A DNA stretch of 64,000 nucleotides from Kitasatospora viridis (GTDB taxonomy: Bacteria > Actinomycetota > Actinomycetes > Streptomycetales > Streptomycetaceae). Numbering within the stretch: position 1 is the first letter of the stretch; each line of letters begins with the position of its first letter. The notes below the pieces were generated by a model. It did not search any database. It saw only the letters and a list, made by a program, of their open reading frames with translations, and was not told where the DNA came from. The stretch is from positions 248,001-312,000 of the forward strand of contig NZ_VIWT01000006.1 in the NCBI RefSeq assembly GCF_007829815.1. Direction: 5' to 3'. Shown here piece after piece: positions 1 to 7,232 of this stretch. Both the position numbers and the translations under genes were made by a program.

Positions 1-747
1 CAGGAGCGCCCGGTCCAGCGAGCGGCGGTTGGCGACCAGGGCGGTGACGATGCGGCGCCAGAGCTCCAGCGCCCCTTGGCCGCCGCCCATGCTGGCCACG
101 GCCCAGCGGTCCTGGGCGTGCCACCCGAGCCGTTCCCGGACCGTCTGCCGGTCCGTCGGGTGGGGATCCGTCAGGTACCCGAGGTAGCGCACGCGGTCCA
201 GCAGGTACGCCGGGACGTCGTAGTGCTGCTCCAGCTGGAACACCTCACTGGGCATGTGGACCGTCACGGCGTCGAAGTGTTCGGCGATCCACGAGGCCAT
301 CGGCTCCAGGAAGTACTTCCGGTTGGTCTTCTCCCGGTCGAACAGCACGCCGCGCAGGGTGAGCACGGAGCGCCTCGCGTGCCGGCCGCGCAGGGCCGGC
401 ACGAGTTCGGCCTCCTCGCCCTGGGGCAGGTGGTTCACCAGGAAGACATCGGGCCGGTAGTGGCGCAGGAGCACCTCGGCGAGCTCCTGACGCAGACCGA
501 AGTGCTTCTCGGGCGCCAGGCCGAGTTTGCTGCGCAGGCCCCAACCCGCGGGCGAGTCGTAGTTGGCGAAGCCGGGCAGCCGGATCACGTCGACCTCGGC
601 GGGGAGCAGGTCGAGCCCCCGGTAGGCACCGGTGAGCCCGGCGATGTGCACGTCGGGCAGGCCGTCGACCAGTGCGTGCGCGACCTTCGCCGACTCCGCG
701 GTGTGCCCCAGACTGCGCCCGTTGTGCCAGTACATGGCGACTTTCAT
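1..747 (-). CDS. COG4671-like glycosyltransferase (3' part outside window)
   Basis: The reading frame is open from ATG at 747 to the window edge (249 codons), so the C-terminus is missing. The N-terminus (MKVAMYWHNGRSLGHTAESA, then a long stretch ending in LTLRGVLFDREKTNRKYF) has the GH-T/L-A-A-x-L layout of MurG-like GT-B enzymes and resembles the predicted glycosyltransferases of COG4671. That family would transfer an activated sugar in the cytoplasm; donor and acceptor cannot be read. The start overlaps the stop of the upstream deacetylase (ATGA at 747-744), so the two are translationally coupled as the last visible members of a minus-strand operon starting near 3200. The family call is from pattern recognition only and the donor-binding half lies outside the window. 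Confidence 0.7.
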   Translation of the reverse strand, partial: MKVAMYWHNGRSLGHTAESAKVAHALVDGLPDVHIAGLTGAYRGLDLLPAEVDVIRLPGFANYDSPAGWGLRSKLGLAPEKHFGLRQELAEVLLRHYRPDVFLVNHLPQGEEAELVPALRGRHARRSVLTLRGVLFDREKTNRKYFLEPMASWIAEHFDAVTVHMPSEVFQLEQHYDVPAYLLDRVRYLGYLTDPHPTDRQTVRERLGWHAQDRWAVASMGGGQGALELWRRIVTALVANRRSLDRALL

Positions 748-1532
748 GGCTGCCTCTCCAACGATCGCGTGCACGCTTGCCGGGCGGCCGCGAGAGCGTT
801 CGCGAAATCGACCACGGACCACTCCGGGCGCACCTGGAGCCGGCGCACGGTCAGCCGGGGGCCGGTGCCGGGCCAGTGCCCGCCGTCGGTGGAATAGGCG
901 GTGCGGTAGTACTCGCCGACCACGGACCTGACCGCTCGGTTCGACGAGCCGAACGGGTAGCAGAACGAGCGCGGCGCGAAGCCGAAGGCCGCCGTGATGG
1001 CCGCGTGGTCGAGCCCCACCTCGGCACGCAGGTCGTCCTCGGGAAGGTCCGTCAGTTTCCGGTGCCGGTAACCGTGGGCGGCGATGTCGTAGCCGCAGTC
1101 CAACCAGCGCTGGACGTCACGGGCGCGGGCGAACACGTCGCTGGCGTGCGGGGTTTCGGCCGGCATCGTCGCGGCGTCCAGGTAGCTTCCGCAGACCGCC
1201 ATCATCGCGGGGACCCCGTGGTGCCGCAGGACCGGCAGCGCGGTGTCGACGGTGTTGAGGTAGCCGTCGTCGAAGGTGACGAAGACGGCGTCCGAGGACG
1301 AACCGCGGCCGCACTCCAGGGTGTCGGGCAGGGGGGTGTCGGGCAAGGGGGTGTCCGGCGAGGAGCTGTCGGGCACGGGGGTGTCGAGCAGGCCGTCGGC
1401 CTGATCCGCCGTCAACAGGCGGGCTCCGCTGGCGGCGAGCCAGGTGATCTGGCGCTCGAACCGGTCCTGGGGGACGGACATCGGGTGACTGATGCGATCG
1501 TCCACCAAGTGGTACATGAGTGTGACGAACAT
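744..1532 (-). CDS. NodB-like polysaccharide deacetylase
   Basis: A 262-residue NodB-homology (carbohydrate esterase 4) protein. Motif 1 is TFDDG at residues 86-90 (catalytic Asp88, metal-binding Asp89) and motif 2 is HGYRH at 153-157 (metal His153 and His157, with Gly where Ser/Thr is usual). FCYPFG at 190-195 follows, as in family members acting on N-acetylated sugars. There is no signal peptide, so it should act in the cytoplasm on a soluble saccharide or lipid-linked intermediate. Residues 52-72 are a low-complexity PDTPL-type repeat inserted between the first strand and motif 1. It lies between an APH-type kinase and a glycosyltransferase, with a coupled 3' end. Substrate unknown; N-deacetylation of an aminosugar is inferred. 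Confidence 0.88.
   Translation of the reverse strand: MFVTLMYHLVDDRISHPMSVPQDRFERQITWLAASGARLLTADQADGLLDTPVPDSSSPDTPLPDTPLPDTLECGRGSSSDAVFVTFDDGYLNTVDTALPVLRHHGVPAMMAVCGSYLDAATMPAETPHASDVFARARDVQRWLDCGYDIAAHGYRHRKLTDLPEDDLRAEVGLDHAAITAAFGFAPRSFCYPFGSSNRAVRSVVGEYYRTAYSTDGGHWPGTGPRLTVRRLQVRPEWSVVDFANALAAARQACTRSLERQP
1321..1395. repeat. Five tandem 15-bp units inside the deacetylase gene
   Basis: Five imperfect copies of a 15-bp unit begin at 1321, 1336, 1351, 1366 and 1381 (consensus near GTGTCGGGCANGGGG on the plus strand). The period is a multiple of three and encodes a five-residue PDTPL-like repeat on the minus strand, so copy-number changes would keep frame. Confidence 0.85.
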
Positions 1533-1650
1533 CCGGCTCCCCGTGCATCGCAGGTAGGACGGCGCTTCGGAAAGGTCGTCAGTTTACGTACTGAATTTGC
1601 TCCGTGCGGAACAGACACGCAAGCAGCACGGCGCTGAACGGGTCACCGCG

Positions 1651-2586
1651 TCAGGACAGGGCCGCCCACCGGGGTGGCGGCGAGGCCGCGAAGAAGCGCA
1701 GCACGTTCAGCAGGCGGCTGACCGGGGGCGCGGTCCAGTGCCGGGCGTCGGGTTGCGGCCGGCCCCTGACCGCGCTGGCCAGGCCCCAGCTGAGGTGGTA
1801 CCAGAGGATCCGGGCTTCGAGCCCGTCGTCAGTCCAGGAGGCCGACTGTTCGCGGTAGCCCTCCAGCACGGTCACGACGTCGAAGAGGGAGAGCTTGGCG
1901 AACTCCATTCCGGGCTCGGCCCAGCAGGCGTCGCCCCAGTCGACGACACCGCGCAGCGTTCCGTCGGCGGGGTCCACCAGCATGTTCTGCGGGGCGACGT
2001 CACCGTGCAGGAGGACCTTCTCCGGTTCGGTCGGGAACCGGCGGCCCAGTCTCCCGAACCAGTCCGTGAGCCAGTCGGCCGTCCCGCGGTCCAGGTATCC
2101 GTCCCGCGCCATCCGGTCGACCTCGCCGAAGGGGTCGCCGAGGTCGTCCTCGGGCAGGCCGTCCGGCACGCCCGCCGAGTCCCGGCGGATGCGGTGCAGC
2201 AGGGCGAGTTCGCGCCCGAGTTCGCGCAGGGCCTTGGCCCTGGCGTCTCCCCGCAGGTCGAGCTGGGCCAGGTCGGGGGCGGGCACGCGTTCGAGCACCA
2301 TGTAGGGCGAGTCGACCAAGGTGCGGCTCTCGTCGAAGTCGACGATCGCCGGCGTCCGGACACCTGCCTGTCGGGCCAGCGGGATCACCATGGCCTCCTT
2401 GCGCAGGTCCGCGAGGAACTCCTCGCCGCGGCGTGGAACGCGCAGGAAGAGGTGCGGCCCGAGCCGGAAGGAGTGGTTGGCCACCCCTCCGGGCACCTGG
2501 GCCACCTCGTGCGGGGGGACGCCGTACCGGGCGGCGACGGCCACGAGGGCGGCCTGCGGGGGAGGTTCGTCGATCACGGGCGTCAC
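1651..2586 (-). CDS. Aminoglycoside/choline-kinase-like phosphotransferase (APH family)
   Basis: A 311-residue protein kinase-like phosphotransferase. The catalytic loop VLLHGDVAPQNML has the Brenner HGD-x4-N signature, followed by GVVDWGDA carrying the metal-binding Asp. The N-lobe has the nucleotide-binding region VPGGVANHSFRLGPHLFLRV. The start is GTG at 2586, which overlaps the stop of the methyltransferase (GTGA), so they are translationally coupled. Members phosphorylate hydroxyls of sugars, aminoglycosides or small alcohols with ATP. Within this sugar cluster it could be a biosynthetic sugar kinase or a self-resistance enzyme. A longer reading frame exists upstream in the same phase but runs through the methyltransferase in a wrong frame. 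Confidence 0.82.
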   Translation of the reverse strand: MTPVIDEPPPQAALVAVAARYGVPPHEVAQVPGGVANHSFRLGPHLFLRVPRRGEEFLADLRKEAMVIPLARQAGVRTPAIVDFDESRTLVDSPYMVLERVPAPDLAQLDLRGDARAKALRELGRELALLHRIRRDSAGVPDGLPEDDLGDPFGEVDRMARDGYLDRGTADWLTDWFGRLGRRFPTEPEKVLLHGDVAPQNMLVDPADGTLRGVVDWGDACWAEPGMEFAKLSLFDVVTVLEGYREQSASWTDDGLEARILWYHLSWGLASAVRGRPQPDARHWTAPPVSRLLNVLRFFAASPPPRWAALS

Positions 2587-3200
2587 CTCAGGGGTGGTCG
2601 GGCGCGGCGCTGGAGCAGGTCGGTGCGGTAGGTGTTGCCGTACCGCGTCACCGTGCGGCCCTCGATCCGCCGCAGGCCGGGAGCGGCGATGAAGGCCTCG
2701 TGGACCTCCTCGCCCGACAGCTTGTGCTCCGCACTGCCGTGCTGCCAGTGGACGAGGAGGACGTGTCCGCCGGGGCGCAGGCTGCAGGTGACGGTCGCGA
2801 TCGTCGTGGACAGCTCGGCGGGCGAGAGGTAGTAGCAGACCTCGGAGAGGACGACCAGGTCGAACTGCGCCCGGTCCGGCAGGTCCTCCGGCACGCGCAT
2901 GACCTGGAGATCCACCTGGGGGAGGCTTCCGCAGCGGATCCGGGCGCGGCGCACGGCCGAGGGGGAGCAGTCGACCGCCAGGAGCGACTCGCACCTGGGC
3001 GCGAGCAGCTCGGTCAGCGCTCCGACCCCACAGCCGACTTCGAAGGCCGAGCTCACCCGCTCGGTCGGAATCATCGCGAGGGTGTCGGCGAACTTCTCGC
3101 GTTCGTAGGGGCGCTGCAGGGTGCCCCACGGGTCCTCGTGCCGTGCATAGATCGTCTCGAAGTGTGCGGTGTCCGCGGGGTGTCGGCCGGGATTTTCCAC
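2583..3200 (-). CDS. NodS-like SAM-dependent methyltransferase
   Basis: A class I methyltransferase of about 205 residues. Motif I is AFEVGCGVG, followed by LLAVDCSPSAVRRAR and FDLVVLSEVCYYL, the layout of the NodS family of N-methyltransferases (also seen in natural-product enzymes). The GTG at 3200 is preferred because GGGAG lies about 9 bases upstream and the family usually begins just before the FE-x-IYA-x-H-x-DPW segment; an upstream in-frame start at 3338 would add 46 poorly conserved residues. It heads a four-gene minus-strand operon with an APH kinase, a NodB-like deacetylase and a glycosyltransferase. N-methylation of a deacetylated amino sugar is an inference from the pairing with the deacetylase. 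Confidence 0.8.
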   Translation of the reverse strand: MENPGRHPADTAHFETIYARHEDPWGTLQRPYEREKFADTLAMIPTERVSSAFEVGCGVGALTELLAPRCESLLAVDCSPSAVRRARIRCGSLPQVDLQVMRVPEDLPDRAQFDLVVLSEVCYYLSPAELSTTIATVTCSLRPGGHVLLVHWQHGSAEHKLSGEEVHEAFIAAPGLRRIEGRTVTRYGNTYRTDLLQRRARPPLR

Positions 3201-3496
3201 AGGAATTCGCTCCCTGGCGGAGTGCTCGGGGCAGAAGGCTGCCAGAGTACCCCCGCATTGCCGTTCGGACACGAAATGACATCTGACGAGATGTTCGCGG
3301 GTCGGCTCTGATCTCCCTCGCCCACCCGTTCGGAGCATTCCCCTTGCTGAACATTCGTAGTCGAAGTTACTACTGGCCTCCCGGTGGTGCGCGCATTCCA
3401 GCGGCTTCCGGCACCCGATGCCGCGTCACTTCGTTCGTCCTCCTCCTATGCTGATGCCCGGTCAGCAAGTGGTGGACCGCACTCCAGGGAGGCCTT

Positions 3497-4819
3497 GTGA
3501 AGCACTCTCAGCGCGAACCGGCCGTCAGCGGCCGGCAGCCGTGGTCACCCCTGAAGGTCGTGGTCGTCGGCCAGGGCTACGTGGGACTGCCGCTGGCGGT
3601 CCGTGCCGCGGAGGTGGGGCACCGGGTCATCGGCTACGACGTGGACGTGGCCCGGGTGAAACGGCTGGTCATCGCCGAGTCCTACGTCGAGGACATCGCG
3701 TCCGAGCGGCTCGGCTCGCTCATCAGCTCCGGTGCCTACCGGGCCAGCACCGATCCGGCGGACTGCGCGTCGTTCGACGTCGCGGTGATCGCCGTGCCCA
3801 CGCCGCTGCGGGACGGTGTGCCCGACCTCGGCTGCGTCGAGGAGTCCGCCCGGATGCTGGGCCGGTTCCTCCGGCCAGGAGCGACCGTGGTGCTGGAGTC
3901 GACCTCGTACCCCGGAACGACCGGTGAAGTGGTCCGTCCGATCCTGGAGTCCGCCTCCGGCCTGGTGGCGGGGGAGGACTTCCACCTCGGCTACAGCCCC
4001 GAGCGCATCGACCCGGGGAACGCCCGCTGGCACCTCGACAACACCCCGAAGGTGGTCTCCGGAATCGACTCGGGGTCCTTGGAGAAGGTGCGGGAGTTCT
4101 ACGCCTCCGTCGTTGACAGGGTGGTCCCGGTCAGCAGCTGCGAGACGGCGGAGCTCACCAAGCTCCTGGAGAACACCTTCCGCTTCGTCAACATCGCGCT
4201 GATCAATGAGATCGCAATGTTCGCACACGAATTGCACATCGACGTGTGGGAGGCGATCGAAGCCGCCGACACCAAGCCCTACGGATATCTGCGCTTCGTC
4301 CCCGGGCCCGGCGTCGGCGGACACTGCCTGCCGGTCGATTCCAGCTACCTGTCCTGGCACATCGAACGCGTCCTCGGCCGCCGCTTCCGGTGCGTGGAAC
4401 TCGCACAGGACATCAACGGTCAGATGCCGGAGTACGTGGTGCGCCGGCTCGTCGCGGCGCTCAATGTGCGAAAGCGCGCGATCAACGGCTCGTGCGTGCT
4501 GCTGCTCGGCCTGTCGTACAAGGCGAACACCGCCGACATGCGGGAGACGCCGGCCTTCGAGGTCGGGCGCATCCTCGCCCGGCTCGGCGCCGACGTGCGC
4601 TGGGCCGACCCGCACGTGCTGGAGGCGAACCACGGCTCGTGCGGCGATCTCCCGGACATGAGAATGGTCCACGCGACCGCGCAGGAACTCGCCGGGGCCG
4701 ACGCGGTGGTCCTGCTCGCCGACCACGACGGGTTCGACTACGCCGAGATCGCGGCCCATGCGACGTACGTCCTCGACTGCCGGCGGCGACTCGCCGGGGC
4801 CAACATCGAGGCGCTGTGA
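3497..4819 (+). CDS. Nucleotide-sugar dehydrogenase (UDP-Glc/GDP-Man dehydrogenase family)
   Basis: A 440-residue NAD-dependent enzyme of the UDP-glucose/UDP-N-acetylmannosamine dehydrogenase family, which oxidises C6 of a nucleotide sugar to the uronic acid. The Rossmann motif GQGYVG is at 25-30, the middle domain contains ELTKLLENTFRFVNIALINE, and the catalytic cysteine is Cys277 in GPGVGGHCLPVD. The C-terminal domain begins at LLLGLSYKANTADMRETPA, typical of the WecC/VipA branch. Start GTG at 3497 is preceded by GGGAGG at a normal distance. Length is normal. It diverges from the methyltransferase operon and was probably co-transcribed with the epimerase at 6243 before a TnpB element inserted downstream of its stop codon. 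The exact substrate is not determinable. Confidence 0.92.
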   Translation: MKHSQREPAVSGRQPWSPLKVVVVGQGYVGLPLAVRAAEVGHRVIGYDVDVARVKRLVIAESYVEDIASERLGSLISSGAYRASTDPADCASFDVAVIAVPTPLRDGVPDLGCVEESARMLGRFLRPGATVVLESTSYPGTTGEVVRPILESASGLVAGEDFHLGYSPERIDPGNARWHLDNTPKVVSGIDSGSLEKVREFYASVVDRVVPVSSCETAELTKLLENTFRFVNIALINEIAMFAHELHIDVWEAIEAADTKPYGYLRFVPGPGVGGHCLPVDSSYLSWHIERVLGRRFRCVELAQDINGQMPEYVVRRLVAALNVRKRAINGSCVLLLGLSYKANTADMRETPAFEVGRILARLGADVRWADPHVLEANHGSCGDLPDMRMVHATAQELAGADAVVLLADHDGFDYAEIAAHATYVLDCRRRLAGANIEAL

Positions 4820-4830
4820 AGGAACCCCAT

Positions 4831-4990
4831 TGACATCCTCCCTGGCGTGAACGCCTGGGGTTCCCCTCAGCCTCGCGGCCGAGCCGCTGCGCGTGTGCGC
4901 TGCGGTGGGACGACTTCCTGCTTCACCGACGACTGCCCGCCCGGAGTGCTCCGTTGAGGTCTTACACCGTCTCCACAGGCGGCAACCGCC
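4831..4990 (-). ncRNA. Candidate omega RNA of the TnpB element
   Basis: In characterised TnpB systems the guide RNA is processed from the 3' end of the tnpB transcript plus the structured right end. Here the same position holds the last part of tnpB and the GGCGT/ACGCC hairpin ending near 4831. The guide would then be the flanking sequence, starting at about 4829 and reading leftwards on the minus strand (TGGGGTTCCTTCACAGCGCC). The 5' limit is a guess; only the position and the end hairpin are seen. Confidence 0.4.
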
Positions 4991-6087
4991 AGCCCGGCGG
5001 CCAGAATGTTGACGGCCGCGTTCACGTCCCGGTCATGGGTCGCACCGCAACCGCACGTCCACACACGGACGTTCAGCGGCATCTCGGACTGCACGACACC
5101 GCAGGCCGAGCACAGCTTCGAGGAGGGGAACCAGCGGTCCACGACCACCAGCTCCCGCCCGTACCATCCCGCCTTGTACTCCAGCATGGACCGCATCTCC
5201 GACCACGAAGCGTCGGAGACGGCACGAGCCAGCGTCCGGTTCCTGAGCATGTTCCGCACGGCCAGATCCTCGGCCACGATCGTTTGGGTCTCACGAACGA
5301 GTCGAGTGGTGAGCTTGTGCAGGAAGTCCCTGCGCCGGTCGGCGACCTTCGCATAAGCCCGGGCGACCTTGAGCCGGGCCTTCGCCCGGTTGTTGGAACC
5401 CTTGGCCTTGCGGGCGAGGATGCGCTGCGCCTTTGCAAGGCGTTCCCGGTCCCTGCGCTCGTGGCGGGGGTTGGCGATCTTCTCTCCGGTGGAGAGCGTC
5501 ACCAGGCTGGTGATACCGGCGTCGATCCCGACCGCCGCGTTCACGGGCTCGGGCATCGTGGGCCGGTCCTGGCACAGCAGAGAGACGAACCAGCGCCCGG
5601 CCGCGTCCTGCGACACGGTCACCGTGGACGGCCGCGCGCCCGCCGGCAGCGGCCGGGACCACACGACGGCCAGCGGCTCGGTCATCTTCGCCAGGGTCAG
5701 CGAGCCGTCCCGGAAGCGGAACGCCGATCTGGTGTACTCGGCGGACCTGCGGGACTTCTTCCGGGACTTGAACGTCGGGTACTTCGCCCGCTTGTGCCAG
5801 AAGTTGACGAACGCCCCCTGCAGGTGCCGCAGCGCCTGCTGCAGCGGAACGCTGGACACCTCGCACAGGTAGGCCAGTTCCTCGGTCCTCTTCCACGCCG
5901 TCAGCATCGCGGAGGTGGCGTTGTAGTCCACCCGCTCCCGACGCAGCGTCCACGCCTCGCTGCGGGCCTGCAACGCCATGTTGTAGACCTTGCGCACACA
6001 CCCGAACGTGCGCGACAGCTCAGCGGCCTGCGCATCGGTCGGGTAGAAGCGGTACTTGAACGCCCGCCTCACGTGGCTGACTGTCAT
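4867..6087 (-). CDS. tnpB: TnpB, RNA-guided transposon nuclease (OrfB family)
   Basis: A full-length 406-residue TnpB. The N-terminal HTH_OrfB_IS605 region starts FKYRFYPTDAQ. The RuvC-like site appears complete: GIDAG with Asp189, VAEDL with Glu273, and HDRDVNAA with Asp352/Asp354. The zinc ribbon has CSAC at 326-329 and CGC at 345-347. The family cleaves DNA next to a transposon-adjacent motif under omega-RNA guidance and promotes retention of the element. There is no sign of decay, so it may be active. It sits antisense to the flanking sugar genes and probably inserted into a once continuous operon. Confidence 0.93.
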   Translation of the reverse strand: MTVSHVRRAFKYRFYPTDAQAAELSRTFGCVRKVYNMALQARSEAWTLRRERVDYNATSAMLTAWKRTEELAYLCEVSSVPLQQALRHLQGAFVNFWHKRAKYPTFKSRKKSRRSAEYTRSAFRFRDGSLTLAKMTEPLAVVWSRPLPAGARPSTVTVSQDAAGRWFVSLLCQDRPTMPEPVNAAVGIDAGITSLVTLSTGEKIANPRHERRDRERLAKAQRILARKAKGSNNRAKARLKVARAYAKVADRRRDFLHKLTTRLVRETQTIVAEDLAVRNMLRNRTLARAVSDASWSEMRSMLEYKAGWYGRELVVVDRWFPSSKLCSACGVVQSEMPLNVRVWTCGCGATHDRDVNAAVNILAAGLAVAACGDGVRPQRSTPGGQSSVKQEVVPPQRTRAAARPRG

Positions 6088-6204
6088 GGCTCAAATGCTA
6101 ACAGTAACGCTCGCGTTCATGTGACGGGCCGTCGCCTTCCGCGACACCGGCCCCTCCCCCAGCCTCCCGCCCGGGGCACCCCGATCACGGGCGATCCAAC
6201 TCCT

Positions 6205-6224
6205 CCCCGGCCTGAAGGCCGGGG
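6205..6224. repeat. Left-end hairpin of the TnpB element
   Basis: Perfect 8-bp stem CCCCGGCC/GGCCGGGG with a TGAA loop. It lies 13 bases before the GGAGG ribosome-binding site of the epimerase and marks the 5' side of the tnpB element. Confidence 0.75.
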
Positions 6225-6242
6225 TCTCCTTGGAGGTATCCA

Positions 6243-7232
6243 ATGAAGATCGTCGTCACCGGGGGAGCCGGATTCATCGGCAGCAACCTCGCGCGAACCC
6301 TGATCCAGCGTCAGGACGTCTCCGAGGTGCGCGTGGTCGACGACTTGTCGACCGGCTTCAAGGCCAACCTCGACGGGCTCGCCCTGGACTTCCACGAAGG
6401 CAGCATCCTGGACCCGGACCTGCTCGACGAGGTCTTCCACGGCGCCGACGCCGTGGTGCACCTGGCCGCGCTGCCGTCGGTCCCGCGGTCGGTGCGCGAT
6501 CCCGTCGCCAACCACCACGCCAACGTCACCGGCACCCTGCAGGTCCTGGAAGCCGCGCGGCGGGCGGGCAACCTGCACGTGATCGCGGCGTCCTCCTCCT
6601 CCGTGTACGGGGCGAACCCCGTCTCGCCGAAGCACGAAGGCCTTCGCGCAGCGCCGCTGAGCCCCTACGCCGTGACCAAACTGGCGACCGAGGCGTACCT
6701 GTCGGCCTACCACCACTGCTACGACCTGCCGGTTCTCCCGTTCCGACTGTTCAACGTCTACGGGCCCGGACAGTCGGTGGGCCACTCCTACGCCGCGGTG
6801 ATCCCCACCTGGACCACCGCGATCCTCGACGGGGAGCCGGTGGCGGTGCACGGCGACGGGACGCAGAGCCGTGACTTCACCTACGTCGGCACCGTCAGCC
6901 AGGTACTGGCCGAGGCCGCGGTGCGCCGGGTGGTGCACGCGGATCCGGTGAACCTCGCCTTCGGCACCCGCACGTCACTCCTGACCTTGATCGCCGAGTT
7001 GGAATCGGCGACCGGGAAGCCGGCCCTCGTGCACCATGGCGCGCCGCGGACCGGTGATGTCGAGCACTCGTCCGCGTGCGGCAGCCTGCTGCGCTCGATC
7101 TTTCCCGAAGTCCAGCCGACGGCGCTGCGCGAAGGCCTGCACCGGACGATCCAGTGGTTCCGCTCAACCCGCGAGGCGCTCGACCGCCGCCACCCAACCG
7201 GCGAGTTCGGCGGCGGGGTCGAGCTCCGCTGA
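6243..7232 (+). CDS. NAD-dependent sugar-nucleotide epimerase/dehydratase
   Basis: A 329-residue extended short-chain dehydrogenase. The NAD motif TGGAGFIGS is at 6-14, HLAALPSVPRSV at 73-84 and the catalytic Tyr142/Lys146 in SPYAVTK with upstream serines in AASSSSVYG. This is the UDP-glucose 4-epimerase / UDP-glucuronate epimerase type. Start ATG at 6243 has GGAGG six bases upstream, and that site lies just outside the left end of the TnpB element. It probably follows the nucleotide-sugar dehydrogenase in pathway and in the ancestral operon (oxidation, then epimerisation or decarboxylation). The last 69 bases overlap the convergent glycosyltransferase gene. Confidence 0.9.
   Translation: MKIVVTGGAGFIGSNLARTLIQRQDVSEVRVVDDLSTGFKANLDGLALDFHEGSILDPDLLDEVFHGADAVVHLAALPSVPRSVRDPVANHHANVTGTLQVLEAARRAGNLHVIAASSSSVYGANPVSPKHEGLRAAPLSPYAVTKLATEAYLSAYHHCYDLPVLPFRLFNVYGPGQSVGHSYAAVIPTWTTAILDGEPVAVHGDGTQSRDFTYVGTVSQVLAEAAVRRVVHADPVNLAFGTRTSLLTLIAELESATGKPALVHHGAPRTGDVEHSSACGSLLRSIFPEVQPTALREGLHRTIQWFRSTREALDRRHPTGEFGGGVELR

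Larger units (their letters stand above)
4831..6236 (-). mobile_element. IS605/IS1341-type TnpB-only insertion element
   Basis: The element holds one intact tnpB gene on the minus strand and no tnpA. On the plus strand its right end reads TTGACATCCTCCC followed by the hairpin GGCGT-GA-ACGCC (4844-4855), a form common at the 3' ends of actinobacterial TnpB elements. Its left end carries the perfect hairpin CCCCGGCC-TGAA-GGCCGGGG (6205-6224). Outer limits are estimated from these structures and from the restored spacing of the flanking genes, so each end may be off by a few bases. There is no target-site duplication, as expected for this family. A TnpA supplied in trans would be needed for movement. 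Confidence 0.8.

Noticed and set aside
1570..1605. Palindrome CAGT-N6-ACTG upstream of the deacetylase
   Set aside because: Arms of four bases are too short to support an operator without other evidence.
1597..2631. Long plus-strand frame opposite the phosphotransferase
   Set aside because: It is antisense to a gene with clear catalytic motifs and is composed of Arg/Gly/Val-rich text typical of the complementary strand of GC-rich coding DNA.
4821..4864. GGAACCCC/GGGGTTCC as terminal inverted repeats of a DDE-type insertion sequence
   Set aside because: Both arms are on the same side of the element, and IS605-type elements have no terminal inverted repeats; the match is better read as guide/scaffold complementarity or chance.
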